Shown: positions 60,354-64,000 of the stretch, in pieces
How the letters are laid out: every line of letters starts with the position of its first letter
Numbering within the stretch: the first letter of the stretch is position 1
Assembly: GCF_013294115.1 (NCBI RefSeq)
Contig: NZ_JABSNP010000019.1
Span: 1 to 64,000, forward strand
Source: Hymenobacter caeli
GTDB lineage: Bacteria; Bacteroidota; Bacteroidia; Cytophagales; Hymenobacteraceae
Direction: 5' to 3'
DNA: 64,000 nt
The notes under the pieces: generated by a model
What the model was told of the DNA's origin: nothing
Database searches by the model: none
What the model saw: only the letters and a program-made list of their open reading frames with translations
Position numbers and translations under genes: made by a program

Positions 60354-60641
60354 TTACATGTGTTTAATAGCGTCCGGCACGTCGTAAAACGTGGGGTGCC
60401 GGTATACTTTGTCGGCCGCCGGGTCGAAGAATTCGGCCGCCTCGTCGGGGTTGGAGGCGTGGATATGCGTCGACTCGACCACCCAGATGCTCACGCCCTC
60501 CAGGCGGCGCGTGTACACGTCGCGGGCGTTTTGCACGGCCATCGTGGCGTCGGCGGCGTGCAGGCTGCCCACGTGCTTGTGGTCGAGCCCTTGCTTGCTG
60601 CGGATGAAAACCTCCCACAGGGGCCATTCGGATGAGGACAT
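60354..60641 (-). CDS. paaB: 1,2-phenylacetyl-CoA epoxidase subunit PaaB
   Basis: A 95-residue small subunit. WPLWEVFIRSKQGLDHKHVGSLHAADATMAVQNARDVYTRR is the diagnostic PaaB sequence, and IWVVESTHI follows. PaaB bridges catalytic PaaAC dimers and helps electron transfer from the reductase PaaE, which is not encoded in the window. A 157-base spacer with a family A repeat separates it from paaA. Confidence 0.95.
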   Translation of the reverse strand: MSSSEWPLWEVFIRSKQGLDHKHVGSLHAADATMAVQNARDVYTRRLEGVSIWVVESTHIHASNPDEAAEFFDPAADKVYRHPTFYDVPDAIKHM

Positions 60642-60667
60642 AATGCTTTGTTATTGGGGCCCCAGGC

Positions 60668-60767
60668 CGTCATGCCGAGCGCAGCCGAGGCATCTCGCGT
60701 GCAGCAGTAAACCAATCGATTGAGTTAGTTCAGCAGGCGAGATGCCTCGGCTACGCTCGGCATGACG
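60668..60767. repeat. REP-like inverted repeat, family A, copy 4
   Basis: 31-base arms 60668-60698 and 60737-60767 with one mismatch; the loop AGCAGTAAACCAATCGATTGAG matches that of the copy at 43101-43206. It lies between paaA and paaB inside the cluster. Confidence 0.85.
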
Positions 60768-60797
60768 TTCTTTTTTCTATTCTACAAACTTAAAAAC

Positions 60798-61754
60798 CTA
60801 TGCCGCCACGGCCTCCCGCGCGGCACGTTTGGCGGCGTGGGCCAGGGCCGCTTCGCGCACCCAGGCGCCTTCCTCGTGGGCTTGCACGCGGGCCTGGAGG
60901 CGGTCGTGGTTGCAGAGGCCGTTGCCCTTCACCACGCTCCAGAACTCGTTCCAATCGACTTCGCCGAAGTCGTAGGCTTGGCGGGCCTCGTTCCAGCGCA
61001 CGTTGGAGTCGGGCACGGTCAGGCCCAGGAATTCGGCCTGGGGCACCATCATGTCCACGAATTTCTGGCGCAGCTCGTCGTTGGTGAAGCGCTTGATGCG
61101 CCACTTCATGCTCTGCTCCGTGTTGGGCGATTCCGAATCCTTCGGGCCGAACATCATCAGCGTGGGCCACCACCAGCGGTTGAGGGCCTCCTGGGCCATT
61201 TCCTTTTGGGCGGGAGCCCCGGCGCACAGCGTCTGCATAATCTCGAAGCCCTGGCGCTGGTGGAAGCTCTCTTCCTTGCACACGCGCACCATGGCCCGGG
61301 CGTAGGGCCCGTAGCTGGTGCGGCACAGCGGCACCTGGTTGAGGATGGCGGCGCCGTCCACGAGCCAGCCCACGCAGCCCATGTCGGCCCAGCTCAGGGT
61401 GGGGTAGTTGAAGATGCTGCTGTACTTGGCCTTGCCGCTGTGCAGGTCGGCCAGCATCTGGTCGCGGCTCGCGCCCAGGGTTTCGGCGGCGCTGTAGAGG
61501 TAGAGGCCGTGGCCGGCCTCGTCCTGCACCTTGGCCAGCAAAATGGCCTTGCGCTTGAGGCTGGGGGCACGGGTTATCCAGTTGCCTTCGGGCAGCATGC
61601 CCACAATTTCGGAGTGCGCGTGCTGCGAAATCTGCCGGATCAGGGTTTTGCGGTAGGCGTCGGGCATCCAGTCCTTGGGCTCGATGCGCACGTCGGCGTC
61701 GATGCGGGCCTGGAACTGGTCGTCGCGGGAGAGGTCTTGGGCGGGCGTTTCCAT
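60798..61754 (-). CDS. paaA: 1,2-phenylacetyl-CoA epoxidase catalytic subunit PaaA
   Basis: A 318-residue di-iron monooxygenase subunit that epoxidises the ring of phenylacetyl-CoA. Ligand-bearing helices are visible: SEIVGMLPEGNWI, DEAGHGLYLYSA (first ExxH), and KEESFHQRQGFEIM (second ExxH), all strongly conserved in PaaA. It is the first gene of the minus-strand cluster paaA-B-C-D-H-I-Z. A PaaR-like operator (61771-61784) and a TACTTTTA box (61789-61796) lie directly before the ATG. Confidence 0.96.
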   Translation of the reverse strand: METPAQDLSRDDQFQARIDADVRIEPKDWMPDAYRKTLIRQISQHAHSEIVGMLPEGNWITRAPSLKRKAILLAKVQDEAGHGLYLYSAAETLGASRDQMLADLHSGKAKYSSIFNYPTLSWADMGCVGWLVDGAAILNQVPLCRTSYGPYARAMVRVCKEESFHQRQGFEIMQTLCAGAPAQKEMAQEALNRWWWPTLMMFGPKDSESPNTEQSMKWRIKRFTNDELRQKFVDMMVPQAEFLGLTVPDSNVRWNEARQAYDFGEVDWNEFWSVVKGNGLCNHDRLQARVQAHEEGAWVREAALAHAAKRAAREAVAA

Positions 61755-61770
61755 GGACTAATAACGTGGG

Positions 61771-61784
61771 CTAACAAGCGTTAG
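61771..61784. promoter_or_regulatory. PaaR-type operator CTAACAAGCGTTAG before paaA
   Basis: The 14-mer matches the TetR-family PaaR site reported for Thermus thermophilus, CNAACGNNCGTTNG, at every defined base except position 6 (A for G). It lies 17 bases before the paaA ATG and just downstream of TACTTTTA (61789-61796, minus strand), where a bound repressor would block transcription until phenylacetyl-CoA appears. No paaR gene is in the window. Confidence 0.6.
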
Positions 61785-61884
61785 TTTGTAAAAGTAGCGA
61801 AAAAATCTTGGGGCCCCGGCGGCGGCCGTAACTTGGGCCGCGGCCGCCACGCGGCCCAGTACCATTTTTTCCTCATTCCGCCCA

Positions 61885-62874
61885 ATGCTGCACAAGCTAC
61901 TCCTTTTCGCGCTGGCCCTGCTGGCGCTGCCCGCCGCTGCCCAGGTTTATTCCACCACCGACCCGCTGGCCCACACTTTCAGCATCGTGGCCCGCGACGC
62001 CAAGACCGGCGAGATGGCCGTGGCCGTGCAAAGCCACTGGTTTTCGGTGGGCACCAGCGTGAGCTGGGGCGAGGCCGGCGTGGGCGTGGTGGCCACCCAA
62101 TCGTTCACCAACAAGTCGTTCGGCCTGCGCGGCCTGGCCCTGCTGAAAAGCGGCAAAACCGCCCAGCAGGCGCTCGACGAGCTGCTGGCCGCCGACGAGG
62201 GCCGCGACGTGCGCCAGGTGGCCATCCTCGACAACCAGGGCCGGGTGGCGACGCACACCGGCAAGAAGTGCGTCGACATGGCCGGCCACCAGCAGGGCGC
62301 GCAGTTCTCGGTGCAGGCCAACATGATGCTGAACAACACGGTGTGGGGCGCGATGGCCAAGGCCTACGAAGCCAGCGCCGCCCTGCCGCTGGCCGAGCGG
62401 GCCCTGGCGGCCCTCGACGCGGCCCAGGCCGCGGGCGGCGACATCCGCGGCCGGCAGTCGGCGGCCCTGCTGGTGGTGCGCGGCACGGCCACCGAGGGCC
62501 CCTGGGCCGACCGCCTCGTGGACCTGCGCGTGGAGGACGCCGACAAGCCCCTTGTGGAGCTGCGCCGCCTGCTGAAGCTCACCCGCGCCTACGACCACAT
62601 GAACGCCGGCGACCTGGCCGTGGAGAAAAACGACATGCCCGCCGCCATCCAGGAGTACCAGGCGGCCGAAAAAATGTTCCCCCAGAACCTGGAAATGAAG
62701 TACTGGCACGCCATCACGCTGGCCAACAAGCAGCAAGTGCCCGCCGCCCTGGCCCTGCTCAAGCCCATTTTCCAGCAGGAACCCAATTGGCGCATCCTCA
62801 CCGAGCGCCTGCCTAAAGTGGGCCTGCTTACGGTGTCGGACGCGGAGCTAAAGCAGATTCTGGCGCTGAAGTAG
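61885..62874 (+). CDS. DUF1028 exported protein with a TPR-like C-terminus
   Basis: A 329-residue exported protein (signal peptide ending PAAAQ at about 20). Residues ~21-235 are DUF1028, an Ntn-hydrolase-like family: THTFSIVARDAKTGEMAVAVQSHWFSVG and GVGVVATQSFTNKSFG are diagnostic, and QANMMLNNTVW is the central motif. Residues ~240-325 are helical and TPR-like (YQAAEKMFPQNLEMKYWHAITLANK). The reaction is unknown. It is divergent from paaA and shares its upstream region, but there is no sign of a pathway link. Confidence 0.88.
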   Translation: MLHKLLLFALALLALPAAAQVYSTTDPLAHTFSIVARDAKTGEMAVAVQSHWFSVGTSVSWGEAGVGVVATQSFTNKSFGLRGLALLKSGKTAQQALDELLAADEGRDVRQVAILDNQGRVATHTGKKCVDMAGHQQGAQFSVQANMMLNNTVWGAMAKAYEASAALPLAERALAALDAAQAAGGDIRGRQSAALLVVRGTATEGPWADRLVDLRVEDADKPLVELRRLLKLTRAYDHMNAGDLAVEKNDMPAAIQEYQAAEKMFPQNLEMKYWHAITLANKQQVPAALALLKPIFQQEPNWRILTERLPKVGLLTVSDAELKQILALK

Positions 62875-63005
62875 GGGCCCCGGTGCGCCGGCCGCCCGCG
62901 CCCGGTTTTTTGCCGCCCGGGGAACCGGTACGGCCGGGCTTGCCGTATGTGGGCCGCGCTGGCCGGTTGGCTAGCGGCTGTCATTTCCCCTGCTTTGCCT
63001 GCGCC

Positions 63006-63659
63006 ATGCTCAACGAAAAACGCCCGCCCGGCCCGTGGTGGCGGCTGCTGCCGGCGGGCGGCATGGGCCTGTTCGCGGTGCTGTACGGCGTGGCCGCTGC
63101 CCTGTACCCGGGCGGCTCGCCGGCCGACAAAACCGCGCCCGGCTTCAGCTGGCTGCACAACTACTGGTGCAACCTGCTGACGGCGGTGGCCATCAACGGG
63201 CAGCCCAACCCCGCGCAGCCCGTGGCCCTGCTGGCGATGGGCGTGCTCTGCCTGTCGCTCATGCTGTTTTGGTATTGCCTGCCGCCGCTCTTCCAGTTTG
63301 GGGCCCGCGTCGCGGGCCTCGTGCGGTCGGCGGGCATTCTCTCGATGGTGGCCGCGGGCTTTCTCTCCGGCGAGCAGCACGACTTGATGATAACTATCGC
63401 CTGCCTGCTCGGGGTGGTGGCGCTCGGGGCCGCCTTCGCGGGCCTGTACCGAACCCGGCGGCTCGGCCTGCTGGGGCTCGGGGCCCTGTGCCTGCTGCTG
63501 CTGGGCGTCAACAACTACGTGTACTACAGCCAGCACTTCATCGAGGCCCTGCCCGTCGTCCAGAAAATCACGTTCGTGCTGTTCCTGCTGTGGTTTTCGC
63601 TGCTCAGCGGGGCGGTGTACAAGCAGGGCAGCTTGCGGGCGACGTACGCCCGGCAATGA
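63006..63659 (+). CDS. Small multi-pass membrane protein of unknown function
   Basis: A 217-residue protein with six predicted transmembrane helices (for example MGLFAVLYGVAAALY and IACLLGVVALGAAFAGLY) and short loops, resembling DUF998-like proteins in layout but without a motif that settles the family. HNYWCNLLTAVAINGQPNPAQP between helices 1 and 2 may be an extracytoplasmic loop. It follows the DUF1028 gene by 131 bases. Confidence 0.65.
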   Translation: MLNEKRPPGPWWRLLPAGGMGLFAVLYGVAAALYPGGSPADKTAPGFSWLHNYWCNLLTAVAINGQPNPAQPVALLAMGVLCLSLMLFWYCLPPLFQFGARVAGLVRSAGILSMVAAGFLSGEQHDLMITIACLLGVVALGAAFAGLYRTRRLGLLGLGALCLLLLGVNNYVYYSQHFIEALPVVQKITFVLFLLWFSLLSGAVYKQGSLRATYARQ

Positions 63660-63663
63660 GTGA

Positions 63664-63684
63664 CCCCGGTTGTGCCAACCGGGG
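63664..63684. terminator. GC-rich hairpin between convergent genes
   Basis: CCCCGGTTG / CAACCGGGG arms (63664-63672, 63676-63684) with a three-base loop and no T-run, between the small membrane protein gene and the AI-2E-type gene. Confidence 0.5.
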
Positions 63685-63690
63685 CCCCGG

Positions 63691-64000
63691 CTACACCTGC
63701 ACTGCGTCGTCGCCCAGCACGTCCTGCACGTAGAGCATTTTCACCAGCACCACGGCCATGGCGATGATGGGCGTGGCCAGCGTGAGGCCCAGCAGGCCCG
63801 TGAACGCGCCGATGACGAGCTGCCCCACCAGCACGAGGGCCGGCGGCAGCGCGATGAGCCGCTGCTGCACCACCGGCGACACGGCCGCGCTCTCCAGCGT
63901 TTGGGTGCCCAGGTACAGCAGCAGCACGTACAGGGCCATGTGGGGCCCCCCGTTGAGGAAGGCCAGCAGCAGGGCCGGTACCATCGACACCACCGGGCCG
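63691..64000 (-). CDS. AI-2E family transporter, C-terminal part (5' end outside the window)
   Basis: The last ~102 residues of a multi-pass membrane protein running off the window edge. PALLLAFLNGG, then SAAVSPVVQQRLIALPPALVLVGQLVIGAFTGLLGLTLATPIIAMAVVLVKMLYVQDVLGD is the typical C-terminus of the AI-2E/PerM family (PF01594). Members are putative exporters, and the AI-2 link holds for only some of them. Confidence 0.85.
   Translation of the reverse strand, partial: GPVVSMVPALLLAFLNGGPHMALYVLLLYLGTQTLESAAVSPVVQQRLIALPPALVLVGQLVIGAFTGLLGLTLATPIIAMAVVLVKMLYVQDVLGDDAVQV

Overview
The window is a GC-rich chromosomal segment of a Bacteroidota bacterium, most likely Hymenobacter or a close relative in the Cytophagales (inference). 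The evidence: a type IX secretion plug protein, a SusC/SusD pair, the Bacteroidota families DUF3822, DUF4296 and DUF58/Bat, and many promoters of the form TAnnTTTG without Shine-Dalgarno sequences. Many intergenic hairpins are built from repeat families. No rRNA, tRNA or CRISPR was recognised.

Region by region. 1-0.65 kb: the right end of an IS3-family element fused to a lipoprotein gene that has lost its start. 0.7-5.8 kb: an M48 protease, a CBM9-like lipoprotein, the T9SS plug protein and a lipoprotein esterase. 5.8-9.4 kb: a mosaic, partly AT-rich island with two orphan genes, a methyltransferase, a decayed copy of an ABC-F 3' end and another gene remnant. 9.4-34.2 kb: mainly housekeeping genes (ABC-F, AlkA-type glycosylase, threonine aldolase, coaD, two Nudix hydrolases, helicase, YggS, Bat/DUF58 genes, csaA, MATE pump). 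Three unusual items sit here: a CdiA_C-like nuclease coupled to a thioesterase, a BLUF photoreceptor with a VbhA-like N-terminus, and an LEA-like repeat protein.

34.5-50.3 kb is the most distinctive region and reads as one phosphonate/organophosphate scavenging locus: an organophosphate-antiporter-type MFS transporter, a PhnZ-type C-P-cleaving oxygenase, a SusC/SusD outer-membrane pair, three alkaline-phosphatase-superfamily or phospholipase-C-like enzymes (one broken by an in-frame stop), a phosphonatase-like HAD hydrolase, an XRE-cupin regulator and a TIGR03364-type FAD oxidoreductase. The proposed logic is extracellular release of phosphonates from esters or lipids, SusCD import, then C-P cleavage by PhnZ and by the oxidoreductase plus phosphonatase-like pair. 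Neither PhnY nor PhnW is present in the window.

50.4-54.7 kb carries gpmA and a six-PAS hybrid sensor kinase. 54.9-61.8 kb is a phenylacetate catabolic cluster on the minus strand (paaA, B, C, D, H, I, Z) with a near-perfect PaaR-type operator in front of paaA. The window ends with a DUF1028 protein, a small membrane protein and a partial AI-2E family transporter.

All function calls come from reading motifs and families by eye; no database search was possible.
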